Positions 9,643 through 19,780 of a stretch of DNA of 64,000 bases are shown piece after piece. The stretch's first letter is position 1. The number at the start of each line of letters is the position of its first letter. Position numbers and translations under genes: made by a program. Under the pieces are notes generated by a model that was not told the origin of the DNA, searched no databases, and was given only the letters and a program-made list of their open reading frames with translations. The DNA is from Trichaptum fuscoviolaceum (Eukaryota > Basidiomycota > Agaricomycetes > Hymenochaetales > Trichaptaceae), in NCBI GenBank assembly GCA_910574455.1, contig CAJSYZ010000005.1, forward strand, positions 5,828,001 to 5,892,000, written 5' to 3'.

Positions 9643-12512
9643 ATGGTCATGCCTGCCGGTCAGGCTGGACTGCTTGCCACCATAACTTCATATTCATATT
9701 CTCAAATTGAAACTCTATCCTACGACAACACTACCGTAATTGAAGTCCGGTCGCTATGCGAAGCGGTTCTGCGCACATCCCCGTGTCTCTGGCAGATTCG
9801 CGCCGCATTCGCTATCCTGAAGGGAGAAAAGGATGTCATTTGTGTTGCTCGGACAGGAGCAGGGAAGTCTTTGACTTTTTACTTACCTTTGCTTGTCCGA
9901 ATGGAGGGAATCATCATAATCGTCGTCCCACTGAACGCGCTAGCCTCTGAAATGGCTTCGCGGCTGACTGCCATGGGACTCGCAGCCATTGCATTGACTG
10001 CATCAACTTCTAAAGAACTAAATTATACTGTGAGTCTTTTTATGATAAAGAAGTAATTAAAAAGACTTACATTTTTACCAGGAAATCGCGAAATTCAAGT
10101 ACCGTGTCATCATCACGAACCCCGAGACGATGCTCGAAAAAAATGGCCGGTTCCTGAAAATTTTAAGGAATCAGTCATTTGCTCGGAAGATTATTGCTAT
10201 AATAATTGATGAAGCTCACTGCGTGGTTAACTGGGGTTCTTTCCGACCCGAGTATCGAGAACTGGGCTTACTCCGTTATAATATTCCACCTTCCGTGCCA
10301 CTCTACGTTGTCTCGGCAACATTACCACCGGTTCTCATGCGCGACGTGCGCAAGCTTCTTCAGGTCCGGCCCAAACCCTACGAAGAAGTAATGTCAAATG
10401 ATCGCCCAAATGTGGCGATAATGGTCCGAAGGATTACTTACCCATTAAACACCTTTTGGGACCTCTCGTTCTTGGTACCGGAGGGTTGGACACCTGCAGA
10501 TGAAAAGCCATTGTTATTTCTTGCTATCTTTGATAGCATTAATGTCTTACAGAAAGCCCTCGAATTTCTTCGCAGTCGCTTGCCCGTAGAACACCACGAT
10601 ATGATACTCCCCTTCCATTCCGAAATGACGGATGAACACCGGCTCGAAGTAATATCCCTCATGAAGGAAGGCAAGATCTTGGGTGTCTGTGCCTCCGAGG
10701 GATTCGGCCTGGTAAGTGATTCTATTAAAATCAAGTATTAAAAACGCTAATTAAATCAAAAAAAAGGGAATTGACGTACCTGGTATTGGTGTCGTTGTCC
10801 AATGGCGCGCCAACAAGGTCGATTTTTGCACTTTATCCCAACGCTTTGGGCGCGCGGCAAGAGATCCTAATATTCAAGGAATCGGCCTCTTGCTTGTCGA
10901 GCCAACGCTAGATGTCGACGAGGAGGACGAGGACATTCCTGGGAGAAGACCAAAAAAGCGCAAAAAGCGTCAGACAGGTCCTGGCAAGGCAAAACGAAGG
11001 AGAGTCTTACATACCGAAGCAGTACCAGCTCCACAAGACACATCCAGGCTTGATTCTCCGATACCAATGGCGACGCAAGTGGAACCAACTCAGTCAGAAG
11101 AGGGATTGGGCCCACAAGACACATCCTCGCAGGACACATTGGTGCCAGGTGAGGGAGATTTGCAGGAGGGCTTGACGCAGGATGCTCATGCCCCCGTGGT
11201 GAGCCAGGCAGAGATGGACGAGGACGACGATGAAGTAGAAGCCACTGTCAGTGACCCTGTTGTTACAAGCCAAGGCAATGGAACCGACTCACCGGGTTCT
11301 GATGACCTTGAGGCCCTGTGGGAGGAGTACTTTGCATGGTGGGACCAGCAAAGCTCATCAAATCGAGTCCCTGGCATCGAACCAGCTCTGCGAGACCTCA
11401 TTAAGGGTATATCGTCAGCGTTGAAATGTCGTCGCATTCCTTGGAAGGTGTTCTTCTCAAGGACTAAAGAATTAGGTAAGCTTTTGATCTTGGAGATGAT
11501 CGGTTTGATGGATTATCTCACACGTAAATCAATAGCTTCTATTCTCACTAACTGCGGTTTACCCACACCCATCTGCCGCCCACCCAATGAGGGACCTTGC
11601 CTTCGTTGTCAGCCTCCACCCTCTCAATTCTGTTGCGACAAGGATACGCCTGAGCTCCTCAATTTACTGCCCGAAGTAGAGCCTCGCACATTTCCCAAGC
11701 GACCCTCCCGCAGCAAAATTCCAGCGAAGTCGTATATGCCTGGACCAAAGGAGGAGGAGTTGACGGCGGCGCTGGAGGCGTGGAGGGATCGGGCCGCGGT
11801 GCAATGGCTGTCGCCTGAGCACCGAGACCTTCATGGAGGGGCCGCGGTCATGTCCAACAAAGTGCTGAAGAGCATCGTCAAGTACGCGTCGGTTGGCAAG
11901 ATCAAGTCCATAGAGAACTTGAGACGAGAGACTCAGTGGAGTCGTTCGAATAGATACGGTGCAGAAGTCCTCGATTTAATTAAGGATTTACTCCCACATC
12001 ATTTCGACAACTCTGCGAGGCTTGACAACGTCGGCCCAGTCCCTCTGGGTGACTCCACTACTCGTTTGAATGACGGTGGTGTCAATTTGGTGAGTTCCTT
12101 CAAGTGTTGTGAAGCTTGTTGCATGATCTCCGATCGCGTTCAACGCGGACTCAACTCAGTCATCGATGCGCATTGCTATGAAGGAGATCATGCAATAAGC
12201 TTCCATATCATACCCTAGGACTTATGCTGTATCTCAGGTTCAAACGGGCGCGCAGGAGCCTCCTGCTGGGCCTTCTATGGTAGCCCAAGCTGGATCGCGG
12301 AGTGTGACGGTCTCGAAGCGAGTCAAGAAGGGCAATAATAAATGTTCACTCTGTGGATCGCCGGACCATATCAGTGAGTTTAGTTCTTTTTTAAAACGAG
12401 AACGCACAAGTCTGACTCAACGACACCAGAATCAAAGTGTTGTCCTCTTTATGGCGAGCACATTGCTAATAAGGAGAACAATGGTACACCTGCCGGGCCT
12501 TCAGGGAATTGA
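9643..12512 (+). CDS. RecQ-like SF2 helicase with C-terminal zinc knuckle, transposon-borne
   Basis: Five exons (9643-10029, 10082-10711, 10767-12089, 12238-12373, 12430-12512) join in frame to 852 residues. Helicase motifs in order are Walker A TGAGKS (71-76), DEAH (172-175, context IIDEAHCVVNWG), SAT (207-209), GFGLGID spanning the exon 2/3 join, and motif VI QRFGRAARD (364-372). The DEAHC and motif V-VI arrangement is that of the RecQ group. A basic NLS-like run (PKKRKKR) and an acidic Ser/Gln-rich linker follow, then a conserved-looking region (about 600-780) and a CCHC zinc knuckle (Cys816, Cys819, His824, Cys829). The family unwinds DNA 3'-5'; here it probably serves transposition or copying of the element, by inference from its location. 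The first in-frame ATG, 60 bases inside the left repeat, was taken as start. Confidence 0.85.
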
Positions 12513-12617
12513 CTATTTCGATCTCTTCCATAGTACACTAACGCAACCTTCGACTGTTATATAAATTATTATTATTATTGTAGATAGACAATCTTATGTT
12601 ATAGACACATTTTTATT
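12513..12617. other. Short convergent spacer between the two transposon genes
   Basis: These 105 bases separate the two stop codons. The run is A/T-rich with ATT repeats (about 12562-12580) and probably holds both 3' ends. No gene is seen. Confidence 0.5.
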
Positions 12618-15295
12618 TTAATCAATATCAATTCCGTTGTTCAAATCATCTTCGTCAAAATGTGTGAGCGTCTCTGGTTCCCCGTTGTCTGCATCAAGCT
12701 CCCCTTCCACTCCCTTCTCCTCGATGATATCGAATCCGGCTTCAAATGCGTCTACAATTTCTTTGACGGAGCTTCGACCTAGCCGCTCCTTAAATAGACC
12801 GTTAGAGTGAAAATAATCGACCATTGCTGTATATGTCTTCGACATATCCGGTTCTCCGTGTTTGACAGTTTGCTGGCCCAGTAAAAAAACAGATTCGATT
12901 GAGGTCATGACATTTTGATACACCTGAATTAACGAGGACTCCTTAATGATTCGATCAATTGTCCTGTTAGACCCTTTCCCCCCATAGACAACCTGCACAT
13001 AATAATTATATTTCAGACATATCAAATTGTGCAACTCAATGAAAGCCGAACCTTTGTATATAGGTTGTTCAATTCTACAACCCAATCATTTCCTTGAAAT
13101 TTCCCTTCCTTTCCAGATAGATTACACAATGTGCTTCGTCGAATGGCATTTCTGTAATTATTTAAATCATTAATAATATGCTATAAATGCCGGATGCACT
13201 CACTTTAGTGGCCCGGGATAAACAAAATGGACGTTTAGGAAGAATGTCGTCAAATGAGAAGCATACTTATGTTTCCCTACGGCTCGAAAGGCTGGTATCC
13301 AGTCGATTAGACAACGCTCTAGTCTACCAATGTCCCCCCAGTTCATTGCGTAGATAGTCTCTTCATATAATAGCATATAGTAGTTCCGAAACATAGTATT
13401 TTCGAGTTCGACATCTCGGAGAGACTCGCTAGGTGAATGCTTGCGCTTGCGAATGTTCTCTGCACTGAAATGTGTTCGAACCAATTGATGTGACATTGCG
13501 ACAAGGTCCTCCCAAGTAAACTGCAGTGTAAATCGAGCATTGAACGCTTGATCCTCAAGATCGGACCAAATTGTTGCTCCAAATCTATCCTCCATCGTGG
13601 TACGCCAAGCTGTAAGTCGTTCAGTAATTCCGAGATGCTTTAAAAAGCGTTTCATTTGCTGATAGGTTGGTGGGCCTTTTATTAGCTTGGTTACATCTTT
13701 TGTACGGGGACACAGGAATTTTGTTGCATTGACGGCACAGGTAGGGTCTCTTTCCGTCCCCGATGCAAACGGTCGAATTAATAGTCTCCAAAGCATATCC
13801 ACTAATGCCATCTTGACGTGGAACATTCCCGGTACGAATATGATATGAAATAGAGTGTTCCAGAGTCGTAGTTCCATTGCTCGGCGGCGCCGACCAGTAT
13901 CTACGCGCTCGCCCGTACCCAGATCCCCGGAGATAATAAGTACATATTCAGATATGTTCGGAGGCTCGCCAGATACTGGCGTGTCTTCAGGGGAATGTCG
14001 ACCTATCCCCCCTTGCTTTAACATGTCTTCAATTGCATTTATATTCCCCGCAACCGACGAGTTATCGTGCTGTGTAGCTTGTACAGGCACTTGGTCGGTC
14101 TTCCGGATTGGAAGCTGCTCGACGGTCTCTGGTGTTCCTACCCTGGACCGGAACTGATGAAAGAAGAGAGGCCCATGTGTACATATAATGTTTCGGAGTG
14201 TCCATGCAAAAAAACGCTGGTGCAGATTTAATCCATGTGCATCGAGTTGCCCGGAGTAGATTGACAACAAATCGAAATAATCTCGGTGGACCTCCCCTTG
14301 ATGGTCTACTCTATCATTGTAGGGATCACGGTCCCGCAGTTCTTTTGCATAGCGTAGCTCCTCTGTAGTGTAATGGTGATTGATGTAAGTTCCGGTTGTG
14401 AGATTATACAGCGAACGTAGTGATGTCTCGACTGTAGATTGAGTCGGCGATCCGAAATCAATGACAAGGTTGTCATAGGCCAGCATATATTTCAAGCTCT
14501 GTGCGGCCGCTCGGATAGCCTGTTGGGACTCGGTGGCCAACGACTGAACCATGTCATTAATTGATGGAACAGAGGCAGACAGTCCGATCTGAGCCATCGT
14601 GTGTATAGCCCTCTGAGCAGCGCCGCTTGCGTGTAAAAAAAGCCCTATATTATTTGCGAATAGATTGCACTTCTGATTGTGTATCCGTGCAATAGCAGTA
14701 ATAAAGCATACCGCCCTCTACAGTGAAAGCGAGTGAAATAAGTACATATTCAAAAAAGAGAGATTTAATAAATGAATTGACATACAAGCTCACGAAGCTT
14801 GGCTACTCGATCTAGCCCTCTATCCGATGTCGGATCTCCTTCGATCGACTGATCACCCGGCCATTCAATTTCAGTTTTGGATGCATCGCTTTTGCACAGA
14901 ATCCGATCAAAAAAAGCCCATAGATTTGGTGCAACGAATTTCGCAGTATTTGCTATCGATCTAGCTTCGAGAGACTCAAACTGCTCGATACGTGCATTTT
15001 GTGCATTCCCATGCCACCCAGTTGATACGTGGGTGAGTCGATTGACATCTTCTATCATATATTCCGATGCATAGTGGCTGATCCACTGACGGGTCCCTCC
15101 AGAACAAATGAAATGCAGTCGAAATGCGTTCAAAATGGTAAACAGGTTCGAGGCAAGGTCGTTTACGGCGTTTAAGCCCACAGAATCGAGCTCTTCGGGT
15201 TTCGGAAGAAGAAGAGATAGTATTAGATCTGATAGCTTCAAATCTAAACTATCGAGACTTGCGAGGACAGTGAGGACATTTCTTGCGAGATGCAT
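12618..15295 (-). CDS. DUF6589-like protein, candidate transposase
   Basis: Four exons (15295-14786, 14717-13204, 13151-13052, 12992-12618) join with correct phases to 832 residues. The order of blocks matches what I know of DUF6589 proteins, common and repeated in agaricomycetes: an N-terminal all-alpha region; a CNLFANNIGLFLHASGA block (about 187-203); YDN..IDF (Asp252); a central SGDLGTGERVD block (Asp435); PGMFHVKMALVDMLWR (His470, Asp477); and a C-terminal LSGKEG...LNNLYTK region with an acidic tail. Function of the family is not established. The spaced Asp/His residues could form an RNase H-like active site (inference). Being the only other gene between the terminal repeats makes it the best transposase candidate. 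No frameshift or stop was found. Confidence 0.78.
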
Positions 15296-15369
15296 AATAG
15301 CAGTGCATATAGTGAGGCATTTATTTGCAAGTTAAAATTAAGGTGCGTCGATCAGCTTCGATTTCACAC

Positions 15370-15592
15370 AGTTACTAATTAGTGTACAGATTACACTATC
15401 TAAAATTATCTAAGGCCCCGACAATCCCACAGTCAAAGTTGGTCGGGGGAGGACCCTGACGATGGTCGGGCCTCGGCTAAAATGTTATAAGCCAGACCCT
15501 CCCTACGGGAGGAAATGGGTCCCCCTCAACTTTACCTGGACCCTGAGGCCTCGGCCTCTTCCGAACCGTGGGAGGGTTTGGGTAGGAGACTG
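15370..15592 (-). repeat. Right terminal inverted repeat (223 bp)
   Basis: This is the reverse complement of 9360-9582 with no difference seen by eye. The first 20 or so bases (GGGTAGGAGACTG end) are shared with the miniature element at 57019. Confidence 0.92.
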
Positions 15593-15600
15593 ACTATGTA
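15593..15600. repeat. Right target-site duplication, first part, split by mariner
   Basis: ACTATGTA is the first eight bases of the ten-base duplication. Its last two bases (CT) lie at 16940-16941 on the far side of the mariner. The TA at 15599-15600 is also the mariner's left TA duplicate. Confidence 0.82.
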
Positions 15601-16937
15601 CAGCGGGTTACCAAAAATGATCGTCACATGTCACACAATGTCACAAATCTTCGTACAGGCTTCACAGTAATATGTTAGTAGCTTATATTTTTGCATCATA
15701 ATAAAGCATGTAATTTCACAATTGGATACATGAGATCATACAGTACATCATAGCATAGAAAGTATTGCATTAAAATCGAGTTGGTCCACCATGTGCTCCA
15801 ATTACTGCATGCACTCGATCAGGCATGCTAAAGACACATCTGTTGATATCATCTGCTGAAATGCTATTCCAAGCCTCCTGACAAGCGATCTTCAGCTGAG
15901 ATATGGAAGTAGGGGTGCGAGGCTGTGATCTGATGCGATATTTGAAGAGGCTCCATATGTTCTCCAGAGGACTGAGATCAGGAGAAGTGGGTGGATGTGG
16001 AAAGAGATGGATTTGGTTACGTTTAAACCAGTTTAGGGTTTTTTTCGCCACATGACATCGAGCATTGTCTTGCTGAAAGAACATAAAGCTTCTGCTGGTC
16101 CTAAGCTTCTTGAAGAAATCAAGAACAGGTCCATCAAGCACTTGTTCAGTGTATCGGTCGGCCGTCATTCCTCCACCCTTTCCTCCGGGGAAATCGAGTA
16201 AAACTAGAGGACCTCGCTGGCTATCGGCAATGCAGGACCAAACCATGACCTTTATGGTTGATTGTCTGAATGTTGGTATAACACATTCATTGTCATACTT
16301 CTCGTCTTCTGATCGTGTCACATATACAGGGCCCTTGTTGTCACCAACATAGACATAGCATTCATCTGACCATATCACATGGCGCCAATGAAACTTTGTC
16401 CAATGCTTATACCGACGCGCCCAAGCGAGCCGCTGACGTTTATGAGCCCTGCTGATGTAGGGCTTTCGTTGCGCCCTCCTCCGGTGCAGTCCGAATGCTG
16501 CTAGTTCTCGACGAACAGTGCTTTCGTGCACTTTTGGCTCCGTTAACTGGCCAAGTCTTGCAAGCGAGAGTTTTCGCTGTTTCTTGGCCTCAAACTTCAA
16601 GTGTCTGCGAGAGCGGTCACTGAGCTTCTTCTTTCGCCCACTTCGAGGCCGATTGTGAGTTGTGCCATTTTTTAGGTATCGTTGCCAGAGTGATTGACAA
16701 GTGGTTCTTTTGACACCAAAAAGTCGAGCCGCTTCGGAATTTTTTTTTCCAGCACAGATAGCACCAACAATCCGATTCTTTAATGGAGAGTCAAGTTCAG
16801 ATCTTTGAGTCTTAAGACGAGCCATAGTGGGTGCAAGAGGTAGAGCGAAGAAGGACAGAAACACGAAGCAAAAGTCGTGTTCACCGCGAGTTTAGCGTGA
16901 CATGTGACATGTGACGATCATTTTTGGTAACCCGCTG
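15601..16937. mobile_element. Tc1/mariner element (1,337 bp) nested in the larger element's target duplication
   Basis: Inverted repeats of 35 bases beginning CAGCGGGTTACC (15601-15635 and 16903-16937) are flanked by TA on both sides (15599-15600, 16938-16939). It encodes one intact transposase on the minus strand. It entered a TA inside the right-hand 10-bp duplication, so it arrived after the 6.2-kb element. Confidence 0.95.
15770..16825 (-). CDS. Tc1/mariner transposase, DD34E
   Basis: A single exon of 351 residues from the ATG at 16825; in-frame sequence upstream has no ATG. The N-terminal helix-turn-helix (about residues 12-50, ending in a basic NRPRSGR GRPR-like motif at 58-64) and a second HTH (70-120) bind the inverted repeats in this family. 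The catalytic triad is visible: Asp154 (WSDECY), Asp253 (QQDNARCH) and Glu288 (LSPLENIW), with 34 residues between the second Asp and the Glu, the Tc1 spacing. The enzyme cuts and pastes at TA. No stop or frameshift is present, so it may be active. Confidence 0.95.
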   Translation of the reverse strand: MARLKTQRSELDSPLKNRIVGAICAGKKNSEAARLFGVKRTTCQSLWQRYLKNGTTHNRPRSGRKKKLSDRSRRHLKFEAKKQRKLSLARLGQLTEPKVHESTVRRELAAFGLHRRRAQRKPYISRAHKRQRLAWARRYKHWTKFHWRHVIWSDECYVYVGDNKGPVYVTRSEDEKYDNECVIPTFRQSTIKVMVWSCIADSQRGPLVLLDFPGGKGGGMTADRYTEQVLDGPVLDFFKKLRTSRSFMFFQQDNARCHVAKKTLNWFKRNQIHLFPHPPTSPDLSPLENIWSLFKYRIRSQPRTPTSISQLKIACQEAWNSISADDINRCVFSMPDRVHAVIGAHGGPTRF

Positions 16938-16941
16938 TACT

Positions 16942-17181
16942 ATGTATTACAATCACTGGCACTCATTACATAATCGTAGTACTTCGCCTTGACTCTGGCC
17001 CAAGATACAACCTCCGAAGCGCTGCGGCGAAGCTTGAATCGACCGTCACCCAATCCCCAACCCGCTGCGACATCTATCAGAAACCCATTTGAATCAACGT
17101 TTTGGAACCTGTTGGGGTGCTATAATACTGTACTTCAAGCCTCTCTTTTTGAAACAAACCCACAGTGTAACTTGCACTGCT
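16942..17181 (+). promoter_or_regulatory. Promoter of the CBS gene, distal half of a former divergent promoter
   Basis: Without the 7.6-kb insertions, the start codons of MLH1 (9284) and the CBS gene (17182) would be about 315 bases apart, a typical shared divergent promoter. This is the half left on the CBS side. A weak TATA-like TATAATA lies near 17123 and a CT-rich patch near 17136-17150. Confidence 0.5.
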
Positions 17182-17988
17182 ATGTCCACCTCGACGACCA
17201 ACGTTCAAGTCAACGGGACGAATGGCTTAAACGGATCATCATCCAATGCACATAAATACAGAGGAGCTGTTGTAGAGGTAGCTGATGTTTGGAATGTACC
17301 TGTCGGATAAGCCTACTGATTGTTTCTGCCTCTGCAGGATTTGCAACTACCACCCGCTTTTACTTTACCATCCTCGGAGAGCATCGCCCGCGCCGTGGAA
17401 CTTGCATACGACAGGGACTTCTCGCATATACCGTGCGTATAAGTCGTTTACAATATCGAGAGATGATTGAGATTAAGAACCCTTTAGAATCTTGTCAAAG
17501 CAGCGGAAACCGATCGGCTACATCGATGTGGCGGTTCTTAAGGCGAAATGGGAAGCTGGACAGGCAACTCCGGCACGTTACTCTTTGTATTCACAAACTA
17601 ATCACCGCATCCTTAATTGACTGTCTGATCTCAGAATGATAATGTCTTGAAATATATGACAAAATTCCAACGAAATTCCTCCAACACTTATAAGGTCATC
17701 ACACCTTTTACACCGCTGGACGAGCTGGAGGGTTTCTTAGAGAAGCATCTTTTTGCTATTGGTGTGTTCGGGATGATACGTTGATGATCCCGCGCAATGA
17801 ACTCATGTCGAACGCTCTTGCTTTTTGCAGTGACGGATTATGAAAGGAAATTTGTACTTGCAGTGGCAACTCTACAGGACCTTGAGGTACGTGTACAACC
17901 TGATGGCTTTATGACCACATAGATTGGGACCAATCGCTAATGTGATGTACTTCCACTCTAGAACTTTGTATCACGGAGAGGCGTTTAG
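17182..17988 (+). CDS. Small CBS-domain protein
   Basis: Six exons (17182-17277, 17338-17432, 17488-17572, 17635-17761, 17831-17886, 17962-17988) give 161 residues. After a short Ser/Asn-rich start, the chain reads LPPAFTLPSSES.ARAVELAYDRDFSHIPILS..., then KPIGYIDVAVLKAKW, then VITPFTPLDELEGFLEKH...FAIVTDYERKFVLAVAT..DL. This is the pattern of a CBS pair (Bateman module), which in other proteins binds adenine nucleotides. The specific role of this small fungal family is unknown to me. The third intron needs a GC donor (GCACGT at 17573) to stay in frame. The gene is divergent from MLH1, across the inserted transposons. Confidence 0.75.
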
Positions 17989-19780
17989 ACATATGTACAT
18001 GCCACATACGTCTTCCCGCCTGTCGCCATTTTGGTTTTCTATTGGATCAGCGTTTACTTCCTCTTGCAGTTTTTGCCGCTTAACCGGTCGCTCTCATCTT
18101 GCATCTGCTGTCCGATGATCTACGCATATCGGGGTAAACACGCTGTCGCCGAAGTCAAGCTCTGTGTAGCTGCAAGTGCGGTGTACAATATGGATCTTCG
18201 GTAGATTATCTGACGACTACGAAGGGTCAGTTCCGTCATCTCGGCGGCCGCACTCGATCACCCTGCTTCCTCCAACTTGAAGTCCGCGGCCCCGCCTCAT
18301 TCGTGTATTGATGTCCTCTTAGTGCTAGATCACATGCCTGCGAAATCTCCTTAGCCTCAGTCTGTTGCACGCGAAACAGAAGTAATAACAGATGCGTAGC
18401 GTCCTTTACTGTGCCGAACCAAGTTAGGATTCAATCATCGACTCCATCTTAGAGAATAGTGAGCTATAATGATTCTTCTGGCAAATTTTGAATTCTATGA
18501 ACTGGCTAAAGTCGTGCACCCTACATAGTACAGACTACCAGCGTCCCGTGGATATTAAGTACATTAAGTATGTCTTCGATCAGAACAGCCTCATTAACAC
18601 GCGTCGATCGGTTCGGGTGGATTCATATTGCTTAGCTGCATGCTATTTCTGAAGCGTGCGCGGCGTTGTCAAGGTGCACATCTCTGAAAAGAGAAAAAAG
18701 ATTTGCGCTGACTCCCACAGGCCATCGTTAGTAGTGTCGTTATTTACCCACATCTGCTACCGACCTCGTAGTATATCAGGGACAACAATCACCAACTGCA
18801 TGCCAGTGTAATCATAGTCAAATCTGATATTTCTGCTTTCTTTGTAACTGCTAAACCTCACGATGCCAGTCTTCCTGATATTTTCTCAACTACAGAAAAG
18901 ATGACCTTCGACCTCAGGTGGAGTTTCTTTGTGTTATGAAAACCTTTGAACTGGACCGTGGGAGCTTGAATAGTTTGGAAGGACTTCCATCTGCTTCCAT
19001 CATATTAGTTCTGTTGGATGGCTTCTACATATGCGCTCGCCGGTACTTTTGGTCACTTTTGGCATAGGAAACTGGGAAGCTTTCAGCATATCCATTGTCA
19101 ACTTCAATGGGGTCCACAGGAACTATCAGTGAGGACATCATGGTTGAGCCGTACAAAACTTGCTGTCTTTCCTCTTCATCAAGCGCACCAACAGCCGCCA
19201 TTCTGATGAACTTGTAGTCCTTACCTGGTCCTTAACATGCAATACGATGATATAAAGAGACAGGAAACCCTGCAATCAGGTTAGTAAACCCTTGGGAGCT
19301 GTGCGCCCGATTTGAACGGGTAAGGTTCGTCAATGATGGTAGCTTCGAAACGTGATAGACGCCGCAGACGAATGGAAAAGGCGTTTGAGAGTCAATGGGA
19401 ATATTAACTTGCTACAGATCTACTACTTCGGCGTTGGCTCGTGTCTTATGTAGGAGACCGCCCTTTCGGCGTTTGTTTGTCACCACTGATAGCTTATTTG
19501 CCATCATTACATGGTACATAAGGGTACCGAGGTTTGTATTTTATGTAGCCCGTCCTTGCCCTTCCCTCCGTCTCTCCACCTCGGCCGCAGCGAAAGCCGT
19601 TCAAGGACCTGGGTTCGGGTCCATCCTATTCCAAGCGATCCCTGGGGAAGGAACGGGTTGGCAGGATACCAGGTGAATCTGATGCTCACAAACTTCGCCT
19701 CACCTCTCTACTCCTCGCCCTTTCCGTTCTGCGATATGTACCATGCTTGAAAGGGGACATCTCCAGCAGACAATACCACT
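17989..19780. other. Long intergenic stretch, no gene seen
   Basis: About 1.8 kb between the CBS gene and the G-alpha gene. Only short, biased reading frames occur. I found no repeat ends, tRNA or recognisable protein fragment. It may hold untranslated regions, a non-coding RNA or decayed sequence. Confidence 0.4.

Larger units (their letters stand above)
9360..15592. mobile_element. 6.2-kb TIR transposon carrying a RecQ-like helicase and a DUF6589-like protein
   Basis: The element is bounded by 223-bp inverted repeats starting CAGTCTCCTACCC and flanked by a 10-bp direct repeat. It holds two convergent genes whose stop codons are 105 bases apart: a helicase on plus and a DUF6589-like protein on minus. 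Both read through all exons without a lesion. Long TIRs and a 10-bp duplication recall Mutator-like elements, but neither protein shows a MULE transposase domain. The DUF6589-like protein is the best candidate for the recombinase (inference); the helicase may assist. No visible difference between the two ends, and intact genes, point to a recent insertion of a possibly autonomous copy. Confidence 0.88.

Noticed and set aside
10890..11175. Overlapping frames and an antisense frame inside the helicase gene
   Set aside because: They are out-of-frame shadows of exon 3; only the frame that joins exons 1-5 carries helicase motifs.
9643..12512. Subtelomeric TLH-type RecQ helicase
   Set aside because: The gene is enclosed by inverted repeats with a target duplication in the middle of housekeeping genes, with no telomere repeats nearby.
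15593..15600. An 8-bp target duplication (hAT-like) for the large element
   Set aside because: The eight bases are only what is left before the mariner. With the mariner removed the match extends to ten bases and the terminal repeats start exactly at CAG.
19590..19640. GGGTTCGGGTCC, tRNA T-arm look-alike
   Set aside because: No acceptor or D-arm pairing upstream, and the loop lacks the usual A58.
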